Shown: positions 1 to 12,040 of the stretch, piece by piece
Layout: the number at the start of each line of letters is the position of its first letter
Numbering within the stretch: the stretch's first letter is position 1
Source: Symbiodinium kawagutii
Lineage: Eukaryota; Sar; Dinophyceae; Suessiales; Symbiodiniaceae
Length of the DNA stretch: 64,000 nucleotides
Reading direction: 5' to 3'
Assembly: GCA_009767595.1 (NCBI GenBank)
Contig: VSDK01011285.1
Location: forward strand, 1-64,000
The notes under the pieces: generated by a model
What the model was told of the DNA's origin: nothing
Database searches by the model: none
The model's input: the letters and a program-made list of their open reading frames with translations, nothing else
Translations under genes and position numbers: made by a program

Positions 1-560
1 TGAAAAAATCACAAGTCCTATGTCATCATTCAAAAATTTGATTTTTTGTGCTTTTTACAAGTCCTATGTCATCTGAACCTAGTATAAATGGGTTATCGTG
101 GATGAATAGTGAGAAATGAACTGACCAACAGGTCACTTTCCAGCTAAGAAATGGAACCAGCATCAATTCCAAGCAGGTGAATAGTAGCCGGCAATCAGGT
201 GAATAGCAGCTGGTGTCAGACTAGATTTCAGCAATTCTGTTTGTTTTGGCAATCAAGAAACACCCACAAATGTCAATGAGAATGAACATTCGGTTGCTAT
301 TAAGTGCAAGGACCTCATTGGCTAATCTCCCCCAGCTAGACGGTAGTTTAAGTGGAACTATTCCACTTTTGTGCAGGGTATTCAGCCATTCGAAATGAGT
401 TGTAGTCTATCAGCTACATATTTGACATGAAATGTTGAAACAAAATCAGACCATACACATGGATATATGTACCCTATGTGACCTCGATCTGTATTCATGC
501 ACACTTTTTACGCGCAACAAAAATACGTGTAGCCGCCGAGGAGTAGATTGAATATTCCTC
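1..560. other. non-coding AT-rich stretch
   Basis: No exon-like island is visible. A 17-bp direct repeat (ACAAGTCCTATGTCATC) occurs at 11-27 and 57-73. Confidence 0.5.
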
Positions 561-615
561 ATGTTCAATATCTTAACCACTACCCTAGTAGGGATGTCCA
601 GTTTGATATTCTATT

Positions 616-731
616 TGGCTATGGGTCCAAAGCCTGTACCCCTGGTTCCCCTATCATTAGCCACTGTTTTCCTTATTGTTGCCGGTCATTATCCTACATT
701 ATTGTTGATTAAAATATTGACCCATCGCCAT
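616..731 (-). repeat. F1 miniature inverted-repeat element, reverse copy
   Basis: The ends are TGGCTATGGGTC and, inverted, GACCCATCGCCA. The interior carries the F1 landmarks in reverse orientation (GTACCCCTGGTTCCCCTATCA). F1 is a roughly 118-bp family found about ten times here. It has no coding capacity and was probably mobilised in trans or amplified by foldback. Confidence 0.65.
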
Positions 732-739
732 CTATTCAA

Positions 740-923
740 ACATCGCCCTATACGCATGGATGGGTGGACAGATTTGGAGTCCCCCCAGGTTCGCAGAGGG
801 TGGCAAGGTGCCCCGCGGGGGTTGACATCACCATGTGGCCCTGGTGGAGCTTTGGTAGATTTGGGTGGGGCTCAAGCCACGGGGAAGTCCACAGCTATGT
901 ATGGTTTGCTTATTAGTTGTTAA
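740..923 (+). other. GC-rich island, exon-like at best
   Basis: This short GC-rich patch starts after a polypyrimidine/AG site (CCCCCCAG at about 789) and reads openly to a stop at 921-923. The translation contains GGAQATGKST, which fits a Walker A pattern. Without a Walker B or any other P-loop context this may be chance. It could be a small exon or a pseudogene remnant. Confidence 0.15.
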
Positions 924-2625
924 ACTAGGTTGTTGGATGAGCGAGGAGATCATGACCAATACTAGGGGATATCCCAACTATAAGGTTTTTTTTGGTTTTA
1001 GTGCTTGAAATGATTGGTGCAAAGGCTGATAATTGGCGGCAGTTCCAGTTTCAGAAGCCAACAGATGGCTAAATAAGACGTATTCGTTTGGGTCGCCCGG
1101 TACATATCGAACTACGCTAAATGGTGATCCATGAGTAGCTAGGAAACTTCTCGCTGGGAGGGTTCTCTGGCGGGGAACAAAGTAAGCACACAGCGTTTGT
1201 CACCCTTTCACTCACGCATCCACCAAATGTTATGGTCATATGCACAAGTTCTAACCATGCAGGTGATAGTTCATACCAGTTGGTAAAACCGGGGGTTTCA
1301 GCGAGTGTCCGGTAAACTAATATGGAAAATAAGAATAACCATTTTGAATAGGTACGCCAACAATAAATGATGGAGTTTCCACTTCAAGGTTACTTTGCCC
1401 GAGAGTAAAGCCTTCGTCAAAACAGAATTTGGTCAATTTGCGGTAGCGAGCCATCAAATAGTTGGATGTGCAATGCACATGGTTATGCCAGGGATGTAGT
1501 TGCACCCTCGGTATCTGCACTAACCCTATAGCCATGGTTGGTCAGCAGCCCTGGGAATGCGCATTCAAATATGTGGCGCCCGCTCAATAAATCGGTGCTG
1601 GTCCAGTGGCACGCGCTTGCCGCTTCATGTTTCAAACAGCAAGATCGGATAGAAACTGGAACTTGAGAAGCTACCAGGACATTTGCCTAGTTTCAGCTTC
1701 ACCGCATTCGCCCACAGAGGTTTTCTTAGAGGCTGGGAAGTTTCCATGTTCTTTTTGCTAGAGGTTGCTGCTTTTGTTGAACACGGCACTGCGCAAATGC
1801 AAGCACAGGCTGCGCCAGCTTCCGGACTGGTCCATTTGATCCTTGAGATAAGAGATTCGTTCTGGAATTAGCGGACCAAAACATCCTTGACAATACATGT
1901 CACAGCGAAAGCAACAGGCAATCAGTTGCGCAATGTTGCGCCATTTTAGTTTTGATTTGGAAATCCAATCGGCTTGGATGGTCCACAGATGAGGAGCTTG
2001 AATTTACATCCTAGCAGGTGGTAGATTGAGACCAACCAACCAGTTTAAGCAGCTTAAACCTGTTGTTTGATACACTTTTCACACATTGATGTGGTAAAAC
2101 CTGTTGTTTGATGTTGTAATCCTGGTTCAATGCGAGATTGCTTGACAACCTGTTGTTTGATAACTTGCAGGTTGAATATGGTTTAAATCCATTGCTTAAG
2201 TATTCATGCATTCCATCCTCGTGGTCAACATGTAGTGGGATGGGGTCACATGGTCGGCAAGAAAACCGACCATATTGAGGATTGTGATAATTCAGCCAGT
2301 TTTGTTTGATCAATGTAGGGCATTTGATTTTTTACTCTAGGGTATCGTAGATTATTATTGATTTTGATTGTCCCAAGACAATCCGCGCTGGTGATCAAAC
2401 ATTGCCGGCAATCAATGTACCTTCCAGCAGGGTGTTTTGTTCATCAATTTTGATTGTAGAACCGCCATTGATGATTGAAGAAGAATAAATCATGATTTTT
2501 AATCGTATCCAATAATCAGCATCATTTGTGATTGTTTTTTTTCAGTTCCTGATGTTTTATCTGCAGTTCTTGATGATTGGCCGATATCAGTTCAGCGTTG
2601 CCAACAGCGTAGTTGGGGATGGCAG
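924..2625. other. intronic/intergenic stretch without a clear gene
   Basis: AT-rich DNA. A weak plus-strand island at about 1690-1865 encodes an Ala/Gln-rich stretch. A short motif, CCTGTTGTTTGAT, recurs at 2059, 2100 and 2149. No recognisable gene was found. Confidence 0.4.
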
Positions 2626-2707
2626 TTCCGCAGGGCGTCAGCGACACCGACAAAGCCGATTTCATCATCGAGAGCAGGGTTCGACTCCCAGAGTGCCAGG
2701 CGAAGGG
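2626..2707 (+). CDS. putative internal exon, unknown protein
   Basis: This GC-rich island follows an AG acceptor (GGCAG at 2625) and is open in one frame. It reads PQGVSDTDKADFIIESRV followed by RLPECQAKG, with a charged, protein-like composition. A GT donor (GGGGTAGC) is possible at 2708, and in-frame TAG follows at 2709. I do not recognise a domain. Strand and frame rest on composition and splice signals only. Confidence 0.4.
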
Positions 2708-3495
2708 GTAGCTGATCACCATGGGATTCCGACCTGCAACGGTCACCAAGGATCCACCAGGATGAAACGAGGGTGGGTCCACCTCAGCTGGACACAGATT
2801 TATGCCAACTGCACAGGTGTGGTTTATATGTTGGCAAGGTCGGGGAGGTTGAATGGTGGATGGTTGTTTCTTCAAGAATTGGATTGCTGGTTGTGATTTG
2901 TAGATTTCACTGCTTACCCTTTGGTAAGTCAACATAGCATGAGAAATCCGTCAGTTGTGGATGGTTGATTCTTTGGCGTTCCAGATGATGGTTAGATTTT
3001 TGATTACCATGGTGCATCTCTTGGACCGGTAGCCTATAGCTCGTGTTGCCTAGAGCTGGAAAGGCAACCAAACACTTTGTTGTTCTATCGTTTCTTCACG
3101 TTTACCCAGCAACGATCACATTGGTCGAACCCATGATGAATGATAATCATTCACTAACTATGATCAGTCTATCAATGTCTATCATCTACCCAACAACTAA
3201 GCCAACAAATAGATCAACAGATCATCTGCCCACTGCTTTCCCCAAGGCTTTCTCCCAAGGACCCACCACACGTTGCCTCAACGTCCCTGGGCTGCCCCAT
3301 GGTCACCCGAGGAACCCGAGAAAAAGATCGCTGCCGCTCCAGGCGCAAAACCAGGGACAAAACCACTGACCAACCACCAATGGGATACAGTTGGAACATG
3401 GCTATGGGTCAAGCAGTTAACCACTAGCAATAGCTGGTTAATGGTTAATAATAGGGGATGATAACTAACCATTATAAGGGATATATACCAACTAT

Positions 3496-3613
3496 ATGGC
3501 TATGGGTCAATATTATTCAACCAACTAATGGGGGATATGACCAACAGCAATAGGGAAAACAATGGTTAATGGTGGGGGAACCAGGGGTACAGGGTTTTGA
3601 CCCACAGCCACAT
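3496..3613 (+). repeat. F1 miniature inverted-repeat element
   Basis: The left end is ATGGCTATGGGTCAA and the right end TTGACCCACAGCCAT-like, giving imperfect 15-bp terminal inverted repeats. The interior has the family signatures GGGAAAACAATGGTTAATG and GGGGAACCAGGGGTAC. A partial sister copy starts at 3398. Confidence 0.75.
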
Positions 3614-3729
3614 GTGAAACAAAACCACAGGGGATAACATGTAAAGTTGTTGTTTTGTTCACGTGTGTTTTTCGCATGTTAGCTCCTGGGACGCGACCAT
3701 CATCATGGGTGGCGCTGATGCCATTGAGC

Positions 3730-4072
3730 CCGGGCGATTGCCGCCGTGGGGGGCCACATGATCGAAGCCGCGTCAAGCCAGCTCATCCGCGCGTCGCGGT
3801 GGGTCCGCAGCATCACGGCCATGGGCGACAACAGCGCGTCAAGGGCCGTCGAGCGCCGCGAGCTCTCGTTGCCGCAATTGGTCACCGACTGCCGGGACAG
3901 CGATCTGAAGCGACGCGCCAAGATGCTCGACTGTGTCGGGGTGCACATGGTCGAACCACGGCACGCCGCGACTCGCGTCGGCGCACTGCTAGCGCTGGCG
4001 ATGGCTCACTGCCCCAGCACGTTTCATGAGTGTACAGACGCCCTAGCTCAACATGGGCCTGGGTACTTGTGA
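3730..4072 (+). CDS. putative exon or short ORF, unknown protein
   Basis: This is the most GC-rich stretch of the first 10 kb. It follows an AG at 3728-3729 and is open to TGA at 4070-4072. The frame gives an Ala/Arg-rich helical-looking protein (GHMIEAASSQLIRASRW ... CRDSDLKRRAKMLDCVG) with GC-rich third positions, unlike its flanks. No family was recognised. It may be a terminal exon or, with a donor near 4032, an internal one. The minus strand is also partly open, so strand is not fully certain. Confidence 0.45.
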
Positions 4073-4860
4073 AGCTGGCATCAGACTAATGCCAACCATT
4101 GATGGATCATAAAATTATTGGTTTAAATTTGTCAATTACTACTTTCATGATTTTGGTTCAAAACAATTGTGGATCGATTATTAACAACTATTATTACAGC
4201 ATTAAAACTGTTTCTAATTGTTCATGGTTGTCGATAATTGAATCAAGGTGTTAGTAGTGGTTGATACTGGTTGACAATGGTTACACTCATGAAGAATGGT
4301 TTGAATGATGCTTACACTCAAGCAGGCTTAGTAACGGTGCAGAATGGTTTGTCAATAATCATGAGAAATACTGTAGTAATCATTTCGATTTTCAGGGAAT
4401 GAATGTTAGATCCGTATTGATAAACATTCCCGTAGTGAACCGTAAAAAGCTGGTGATCTACCATCAACTATATTGGTTTCTTAGTACGGGTCATACGGAT
4501 CATGTGGATCTACCATTAGATGGATTTGCCATACATCCACCAAAAATTTGAGTTTTAGCAAGGGAATCTAAAAGTCACCAAGCGTACCATTGAATTAATA
4601 CAGATGGAGCCACTACCCATCAGTGAACTATCAGGGGAAAGAATCCGCTTGCTTAGCTTGATAATTCCAGAATATGAAGAGGACTTTGTTGGTTACCGCC
4701 AAGTTACGTTTGTTGATATGGTACAATTTCAGAGGTCATATGCGGCACCACCAATGAAGATGTTTTTGTTTTCAACAGGCAGATCTTGGTGAGTTCTTTC
4801 GGGGGTGGATCTTCGAGGACATGCTTTCGTGAGCAGACATGGTAAAAGACCATTTTTTGA

Positions 4861-4977
4861 TGTGAGTGTCTCGCAAAATAGGAAACCCCATAAATGGTTG
4901 GTTCATTACTATAGACTATTGATCGTTGATATCTGATAGATGATTTAGGGGGACCCCTGTTTTGAGAAACAACCATC
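4861..4977 (+). repeat. F2 miniature inverted-repeat element
   Basis: The left half is CTCGCAAAATAGGAAACCCC and the right half GGGGGACCCCTGTTTTGAGA, forming an imperfect foldback. F2 is the second recurrent hairpin family of the window. Its consensus ends are TGGTTTCTCAAAATAGGGGT and its reverse complement. Confidence 0.65.
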
Positions 4978-6474
4978 TAGAGTTGACAATTTACCCAGAG
5001 CAGCCATCATTTGACAAATCATCAGCAATTGAGAAGTGAAACTCTGCTGGCTGTATGAGGGCGATGATGTGTTCAAGGGTGCAGAATGTGCTGTCGACGA
5101 TTAATCTGGGTTGGGCAAGTACGGGCCAAGAATCAAGCAAATACGATACAATAACCAGCAATTAGTTGATGTTTGTTTGGGTGTCATCCATCACCCTGGT
5201 GCAACCCAGTTACTGAATGTTACGAGCAGGTCATCTAAAATTATCATCATTTAAGATGCGAGTAGCAGGTTGTATCACTAGGCGTGTAGACAGCTAGTAG
5301 TCAACGTTCGGGCTGCAATATGAACATTGCATTGGCTGTCATTGTCAACTAGTGGTAGGTTGCAGAGGTTTATCCAATGAGATAATAGATGTCGACCATC
5401 CTCAAGGAAGGCGCCAGCCCCTTCTTATCACTGATCAATTGGATGATATTGGATGTTTTTCCCCCAACGCCTCACTTGGGTGTGGGGCTACTCGGAGACA
5501 TTTGAAGCTTGCATGGGAGCTTCAACCTTTTTGCTGTAAAAGATTGTTCACCGAAAGAGAGAAATAATGACCCATTACATCCCATTACTTCATAGATGTT
5601 GTTCAGGTATTAATGGCTTAATGACTATCATTTATGGCAAGGGATCAATGGTTAACAGCTGAAGACTACGCTGTTGCATTTGGGTAGTATGCCCTGCCAT
5701 TAATTTACATGAGGCTTCCCAGCATCTTCTCTTTCCCACTAAGGTAGCACAGAAGACAAATGGGATCATAACAGGCCTGGGGCCCTATCTGGGGGCTGGG
5801 TCGCGTCCGGTTGGGGTCCCAAGCTTGATAAAAGTTGGGATGGCACATCAGGTACCCTGTGGCGACTTTGGTGCATTCCAATGTGGTGAAAAACAACCAC
5901 AGGAAGGACCCCAACAATAAATAATTAACCTTCCAATGTGGTGCAGTGTTTGTTTCAAAAAGACGTTTTTGTTCCTCGGCCAACTGTTGTACATTGCACT
6001 GGACGGGTTTTTTCTCAGTTTTTGTTGCCTTTTGTGGAGCCTTGACTGCCCTTATCGTCGATAGTGTGGTTCTAGACATATTTGACGATGTATAGTCATC
6101 TTCTGTGATGAGTTTTGCTTAGATGGTGAGTGGTTTGTTCCAATAGACTTCCAAGAAATTGTGAATAGAAAGAATATTGGAAGCCAATAAATGGTTGGCA
6201 CATGTTGGCACCTCTTCGGTTTGATTTATTGGTCCAATAGGCTTCCAATAGGCTTCCAATAAATGGTTAATAGGCTGCCAATAGGCAGAAACCGCGAAGA
6301 GACCCAAAACCCGGCGGTGTGCCAACCTCAGAAGCCGAAAGAACCCTGAAGATGTGCCATCTAGTTGGCATTTGGTCACCTAACCAATCAATTAATACAA
6401 TTTATTGCAATATTAATTAAACATATTAAGTGTTAATCATCAATCATTCTTAATATTTATCACCTAACCAATAT

Positions 6475-6516
6475 CTATAGATATATATATATATTGTATA
6501 TATATACAAATCAATA
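6475..6516. repeat. TA microsatellite
   Basis: Run of alternating T and A with few interruptions. Confidence 0.8.
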
Positions 6517-6559
6517 TATTAGGCAATTGGTATAGCCATCATTTAACCATTTTCAACAT

Positions 6560-6700
6560 GTCGCGGTTCGCCACGATTCACCATGATGATCCACAGGTTG
6601 CATCACTACGTGGCCTGGGCGCGAGAGAGGCGGTTGGACGAGGCTTGCCCTGGGTTCCGAGAGGAAAAGGGGCTGGGGAAAAGGGGCACGACTGGTGAAT
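6560..6700 (+). CDS. possible exon, unknown protein
   Basis: GC-rich island in AT-rich surroundings. The plus frame reads VASLRGLGAREAVGRG then LPWVPRGKGAGEKGHD, ending in a Gly/Lys-rich segment. A CCACAG acceptor-like site lies just upstream at about 6592-6597. No domain was recognised. Confidence 0.25.
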
Positions 6701-6754
6701 GATGAGGTGGCTATGGGTTAGCCAACCAATTGCACAAGGATAATAACCAACAAT

Positions 6755-6776
6755 GACATTTTAGCTAGGGGCCGGT
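6755..6776. repeat. 22-bp direct repeat, copy 1
   Basis: Begins GACATTTTAGCTAGGGGCC. The identical 22 bases occur at 8165-8186. Confidence 0.7.
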
Positions 6777-6873
6777 CAAGAGCTACAGAAGTGGATTATA
6801 ATGGTTAAGAGTCGGGATTCATAGGGGATAATCACCAACAATAATGGTTAAACAACTGCCATGGCTATGGACT

Positions 6874-6976
6874 ATGGCTATGGGTCAAGGTTTTAACCAA
6901 CCAATTTTCTAGGGATATAACCAACAATAATACGAAAAACAATAGTTAATGATAGGGAAACCAGGGGTACAGGGGT
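6874..6976 (+). repeat. F1 element lacking its right end
   Basis: Starts ATGGCTATGGGTCAA and ends after GAAACCAGGGGTACAGG. The right terminal repeat is missing. Confidence 0.65.
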
Positions 6977-7033
6977 ATGTAAGTGCTTCAATTCTGATGA
7001 TTGGATGGTGATGGTCCATGGTGGCTAATAAGG

Positions 7034-7140
7034 TGGTTTCTCAAAACAGGGAACCCCCAAAATGGTTGGTTTATTACTAGACATTGTTATATAGTATCGA
7101 ATTTTTTTGGGGCCTGTAGTTCTATATTAAGACGCCACCA
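7034..7140 (+). repeat. F2 miniature inverted-repeat element
   Basis: The left end is TGGTTTCTCAAAACAGGGA. The right end is decayed to a recognisable TATTAAGACGCCACCA. The interior includes GGTTGGTTTATTACTA, shared with other F2 copies. Confidence 0.6.
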
Positions 7141-8689
7141 TAGTGGTTAATAATAAGGCTGAATGGACAACTATAATGGTTAAACATCATCGGCATTTTT
7201 TCAGGGGGGTTGAAAGCACCAACCAGAATGCGATGATTGTTCGGGATGATACTTGTGGTCATTGATGGTTAGATGACCAGTGGTGGTATGTGGTGGTGAT
7301 TTGATGAACATAGACGGCTTGCTATGGCTCAGTCACGGTGGTTACCTATTGTTTCCAGCAATGGTTGAATAAAGGTCAGCTGATGGTTGACCAATGTTTC
7401 AGTTTGAACTGAGGATTGCTAAGTGGTCAACCGATGGTTAGCTAATGTTTTGTAAACGGTTATTTGCTGGTTGATGGTTTGCGAGCCAATGTTTACTAGC
7501 TGCTTAAATACTGATTAATTAAGGTTCCATTACTATTACTGTTTATGAGATGGTTCCTTGCGGGTTGACTGATGGTGAATTGATAGTCAGGTGATGGTGA
7601 ATGGATGGTTTGTTGATGGTCAGTTGTTGGTTGAATGATGTTGAAACCATTGCAAAGTGGTGGTGCGAGGATGAAACATGTGGGTTGAAGATGGCTATAT
7701 AGATGATGGTCAAAATTGTGATTTTATGATTAGACGATGGTTTGATTTGGTAAAGTGCGGATTGAAGGTCAATCATGGCCAATTAATGATGGTGATCAGT
7801 GCTCAAAATCCACCACATACCACGGGTTGTCATGAGTAGTTAACGGAGAAGAGGTAGTTACCCATCCCCCTGGTTCCATTCACCACTTTGGTAGTTTATA
7901 GCTGGGACATGTCTATGGTAGTAGCTTAGACCCCTATAATCATGGTCAGTAGCTATGACAATCAACCATCGATTAAACTTCTAAAAGCCCTTTAAACCCC
8001 TCCGGTCATTCGCCAGTTTCAGCTGCAACTGGCCATCGAATCAGCATTTTTCCAGTGGTGAAGCCATTGGTTGAATCAGAATCCACCAGTGCTCGGTGCG
8101 GACAGAGATGAAGGGGTGGCTCAATCAACTGCTCATCATGCTTGATCTTTGCTACAATCCTGAGGACATTTTAGCTAGGGGCCGGTAGTGGCTAATCAGT
8201 GGTCAGCAACAGGGAATAATGTCATTTGATAGCACAGATCAAGTCAGCCCCGAGCCAGCTGGATATCCATGTCGTCATTTTCCCATTCCGTGGTTATCAC
8301 CGTTGTTGGTCCTCTTGCCCGAGTTCTCTAGTCCTGCAGGCAACCATGGTTTAGCGGGGGGAAACCATTCAGTAGTTCGCTGATATTTACAAATGGTTGG
8401 CTGATTGGTTGACAAATATGATCCAAGAAAGGGTTGAAACCACCAACCACTAATGATCATTACTAATCATGTTTATCATCATATTAACCATTGTTGGTCA
8501 TGATTGATTAAACATTATGAACCATGATTTTCCATTATATTAACCAACATTAGCCAGTATTATACAACCATTAATTGTAACCGTAACTATCAACCACAAT
8601 GGTTATTTATTTTCCATTATGAACCACTAATTGTAGGGGTGCTTCAACCACCACCCAGTAATGGTTGACCTTCCTGCAGCCACCAGGAC
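7141..8689. other. non-coding stretch rich in TGGTT/ATGGT
   Basis: The segment from about 7240 to 7790 is a degenerate low-complexity block of TGGTT and GATGGT words, the reverse-strand counterpart of the ACCAT-rich blocks elsewhere. A second copy of the 22-bp repeat lies at 8165-8186 and a partial F3 repeat at about 8392-8452. No gene was seen. Confidence 0.45.
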
Positions 8690-8785
8690 GATGAAGCGGG
8701 CTCTGCGACGCTCCTCCAGACGTGACGGACTCAGCGGGGGAACGGAACGACGATGGTTTCACCGCGGCTGATCCTGGGTTGATAC
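8690..8785. other. exon-like GC island, strand unresolved
   Basis: On the plus strand an acceptor CTTCCTGCAG precedes TMKRALRRSSRRDGLSGG. On the minus strand CAACCCAG precedes GSAAVKPSSFRSPAESV and ends at CTGCAG. Both strands are open, so no strand is chosen. Confidence 0.25.
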
Positions 8786-8792
8786 AGGAGAT

Positions 8793-8908
8793 ATGGCTAT
8801 GGGTCAATATTAACCAACCAGTAATTGGGGATAATAACCAGTAATAAGAGGGAAAACAATGGTTGATGATAGGGGAACCAGGGGTACTGTGTTTTGACCC
8901 ATAGCCAT
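8793..8908 (+). repeat. F1 miniature inverted-repeat element
   Basis: One of the cleanest copies. The ends are ATGGCTATGGGTCAA and TTGACCCATAGCCAT, a perfect 15-bp inverted pair about 116 bp apart. An F2 element follows directly. Confidence 0.85.
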
Positions 8909-8910
8909 AT

Positions 8911-9014
8911 TTGGTTTCTGAAAATAGGGATCCTCAAAAGTGGTTGTTTATTGCTAGAAATGATTTAAAAAAAGGATGATTGAGGGTTGCCCCCATTCTT
9001 AAGAAACCACCATA
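8911..9014 (+). repeat. F2 miniature inverted-repeat element
   Basis: Follows F1 with a gap of two bases. The ends are TTGGTTTCTGAAAATAGGGA and TTCTTAAGAAACCACCA, forming an imperfect foldback. Confidence 0.7.
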
Positions 9015-11101
9015 CGTGTTCCAACGATTCATATGAGGTGATAGGAACCAACAACAGTCAAACCCCGCAGGCAATGATAATGCCACCACTGACAAAAACA
9101 ACAATTGGATGTGTGGTCGGTTGTTGAGTCAATTAGAAGCCTTTGCAAATCTGACCCCGAAACAAAAAAGTGTCAATGTATTGTAATGGCCATGACATAC
9201 TGTAGATACTGATGATTCACTGATGATGGAATTTATGGTTTGCAGTTGCTTTGTTGGTAGGTTGGTTTACCCAACAAATGAAAGCAGTGCCCATACAATT
9301 GATGCTTTGTTGCAAGACTTTGCAGCACTCAGTGAAAGGAAAATGACAAATAAATCAAGGCTCTAGGATTCCGATTCAGTGCAATACATATAGCGTACAT
9401 GTTCAGTCCACATGTCTAGTTCATTGAAGATAGATTTGATAGTTTTTTCATCATATCTATACACAATATTCTGCATTTGTTCCCATAGTTCGCTGGTTGC
9501 ACCCAGCAATTCCAACAAGGGCAGTTTGACCCAATCTTTTCTTCATTCATTCACGGTTATATAATAAGTTTGAGATTGACAACCCCAATTTGGTTGTTTT
9601 TTTTCAGGAAGCCATGGCAACCATTTTTTCCAGCTAACAGTCTCCGCGGAGCTTTTTGGGACAAATCACAGCTATGATTCCTTGCAGGGATATTCGTTGT
9701 ATCAATCTTTCTGTGGTAATCAATGCCCATTCCGTTGTTTCTCTTGGAATCCTCATCCCCATGTCGCCTGTCCAGTGAGAACCATTGCCGTTTGGTGTGC
9801 GTACGCAACTGTTGGTCCCAGCAAGATCCAGATGAGGTACTTCCAAAAGCTGCGGAACATTTCGTTGGCCAGCGGTGGAGGTGGAGGAGTCACAGCTCGT
9901 ACACTGGAAAGTTTCTTGGTGATACCTTGGGTGTTTCTCAAGCCAGTTTGGGGAACCCAAAAAATTGTTGGTTTATTGTGGTTTATGACGTTTATTACTA
10001 CAAATGGTGAATGTAAAGGATGTCCTCTATTTTGAGAAGCTACCATTTCACGGGGTTACAAGCTGGTGGATCAACCACTGTGGCTGTTGTATTATTCTGT
10101 CTTTGTTTACAGGCGGTAGGGGATGATTCATGGTTAGCAACAGGGGATGAGAACACAAAATACTATATGAGTGGGAACAAGATTCAAATCCATCCGCAGC
10201 CAACAACTTGATGAACAGCGCAGCATCACCAGTCTGGAAATGATCCTGAAGGTCTGGTTGAAGAAACTATTTGGGGATATCTTCAGAAGCAATGGCTGTG
10301 CGAACCGAAGGATTTGTGAGCTGGCCTTTGCCCATTGCCTGTACTGGCTTCACCCTATCCCGGCATTCCGGGGCATGCTTTCTTCTCGTGAGGACTTTTG
10401 CCTTGAAGACTTGGTCTGTGACCTTGTTGCCTCGTGGAGCACCTTGCTCCGGATAATCAAACAATGACTGGTTTGTGGTTTCAACCATGGTTAGTAAGGG
10501 GGATACTAACCAACAATAATGGTTAAACAACCAACCAGATGACAGTTGATAGGAATGCATGTGTTTCTGTAAGCCAATTGGTTGATAGGTGGATGAACTT
10601 CGGAGTGTCATTGTTATTGGTTTATTGCTGTTGATTTCTCGACCGGTGGGTGGTTTCCCATCACTGGCAGTGATTTATGAACGCTTTGGACAGTTTCGGA
10701 TTGATGAATCATCAACAAACAATTGGTTTTAAACGATTTCAGTTTGATTTTTACTAAACTATTGACACATTATTGACCATGCTGTTCTGCCAAATTGATA
10801 TAAAGTTATCCATGACATTGTTTGATGTACAACACTACACACAAAATAATGACAATCATAGAGCTGTTCATGATATTGATATTCTTATTGGAGTTTGATT
10901 GTTGGTATGAATTAACATGCATATCATATAAATATTCTATGTTCTACTTATCAACTATATATACTGTTTTTTTCTTAACTCACGAGTATGCATATACTGG
11001 TTATTCTTTTGATTTCAACTGGTTATAACATCATTGCTTATGAATTTCTGGTAAAATACATGAATTATACTGCTTGATATGTTGGTGCTCTTGTTCTCCA
11101 G
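9015..11101. other. intronic/intergenic stretch
   Basis: Contains a diverged F2 copy (about 9930-10050) and two islands that are open on both strands, about 9690-9900 and 10275-10490. The latter reads best on the minus strand (GAPRGNKVTDQVFKAKVL). The rest is AT-rich and non-coding. Confidence 0.4.
10275..10490 (-). CDS. possible exon, unknown protein
   Basis: The minus-strand frame reads LFDYPEQGAPRGNKVTD, then QVFKAKVLTRRKHAPECRD and KGQLTNPSVRTAIASED, a balanced charged composition. Both plus frames over the same bases are also open but hydrophobic and Cys-rich. No domain was recognised and exon borders are not defined. Confidence 0.25.
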
Positions 11102-11201
11102 GTCCGCATGCGAATCGCTAGCGTCGTTGACCAAGGCTTGGTGCGCTTGGCACAAGCACACGCGAAGCTCATGAACCACAGGCGCGGCGCTGTGCACTTG
11201 G
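11102..11201 (+). CDS. putative internal exon, unknown protein
   Basis: Bounded by a strong acceptor (CTTGTTCTCCAG|GTCC) and a canonical donor (CTTGG|GTACGTGAG), 100 nt long. It reads VRMRIASVVDQGLVRLAQ then AHAKLMNHRRGAVHLG. GC content rises sharply inside these borders. The AG|G acceptor fits dinoflagellate introns. The predicted segment is helical and I do not recognise the family. This is one of the best-supported exons in the left half. Confidence 0.5.
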
Positions 11202-11653
11202 GTACGTGAGACACTGCAAGTGATGGGGAACTTATTAGTTCATGTACCTTTTTCCATGCGTAATTAGTGAACTGCAAGTGGCCTATCACTTTCCCTAGCT
11301 CAAGTGTTGTTTTGTAACTTTTTGGATGTATGAGTCGGGGTAAAGATGCATAGGTTGTAGCCATAGAGTATACTAGATAGTATCATTAAATGTTTTGTTG
11401 ACCATGTTGAAACACTTTTAAAGTCTTGGGAAGCATGAAGCGTACTGAACTACTAGAGTTCAATTGTAACCAGATTTCCTGTTGGGAGGGCACCGGTCGT
11501 TTGCAGAGCTTTGGCATGATCACTGAATCACTCTGATATTTGCGATGGTGAAGAAACCTAACTAAACTGTGGTTGATCAATCACATGTCAAGACCGCGGA
11601 GGGCGGCCTTTGGGCAAACCCATGCAGCTTGATGTATCTTGATCTTTTCCAAC

Positions 11654-11848
11654 ATGTCCAAATCCAACAATCCGTTGGCGGACGTAGTCCTCGCCTACGC
11701 ACGAACTTCATACCACCGACTGGATGCACAGTTGGTCCACCTTGATATCAGCCGGGAGAAGTCCTTGCGCACGGCAACGTTTTGGGCCAAAGGCCACCGT
11801 GGCTCCACCTCCTGGCTTAGAGGCGGAGGTCCAAAGCCATTCCTCCGG
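11654..11848 (+). CDS. putative exon, unknown protein
   Basis: Open from ATG at 11654 to a near-consensus donor (CTCCGG|GTAAGG at 11849). It reads MSKSNNPLADVVLAYARTS, then YHRLDAQLVHLDISREKSL, ending GGGPKPFLRV. The ATG could be a true start, because the upstream sequence is AT-rich and lacks a clear acceptor. The minus strand is also open, but the donor supports plus. No domain was recognised. Confidence 0.45.
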
Positions 11849-11898
11849 GTAAGGCCCACGAACTGCCACGGTTTCCACCTCCAGCAGTGATGCCAAAG

Positions 11899-12040
11899 GA
11901 TGGTACGCCTGGAGCTTGACTCTGAGCTGTCGATGTTGTGGCGCTCACCAGGGCAGCAAAGTGCTGCAGAAGCCCGGCTCGGCTTTCCGTACCAGTTGGG
12001 TGCAACCGGCACGCCGAAGATCACACACAACTCGCTCTTT
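11899..12040 (+). CDS. putative exon, unknown protein
   Basis: Follows AG (CCAAAG|G) and ends at a GT donor (CTCTTT|GTGTAC). The frame reads MVRLELDSELSMLWRSPG, then QQSAAEARLGFPYQLGAT and KITHNSLF. It lies 50 nt after the preceding exon's donor, which would be an unusually short intron here. The two may instead belong to one ORF with a different structure. An additional open GC-rich patch follows at about 12090-12190. Confidence 0.35.

Larger units (their letters stand above)
4073..6559. other. intronic/intergenic stretch
   Basis: AT-rich non-coding DNA with one F2 element (4861-4977). The open minus-strand region at 5705-6079 is interrupted by low-complexity sequence and was not called. 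Confidence 0.4.

Noticed and set aside
2660..2695. tRNA-like B box (GGTTCGACTCC)
   Set aside because: No 7-bp acceptor stem pairs with the bases after it and no A box lies at the right distance. The stretch reads well as protein.
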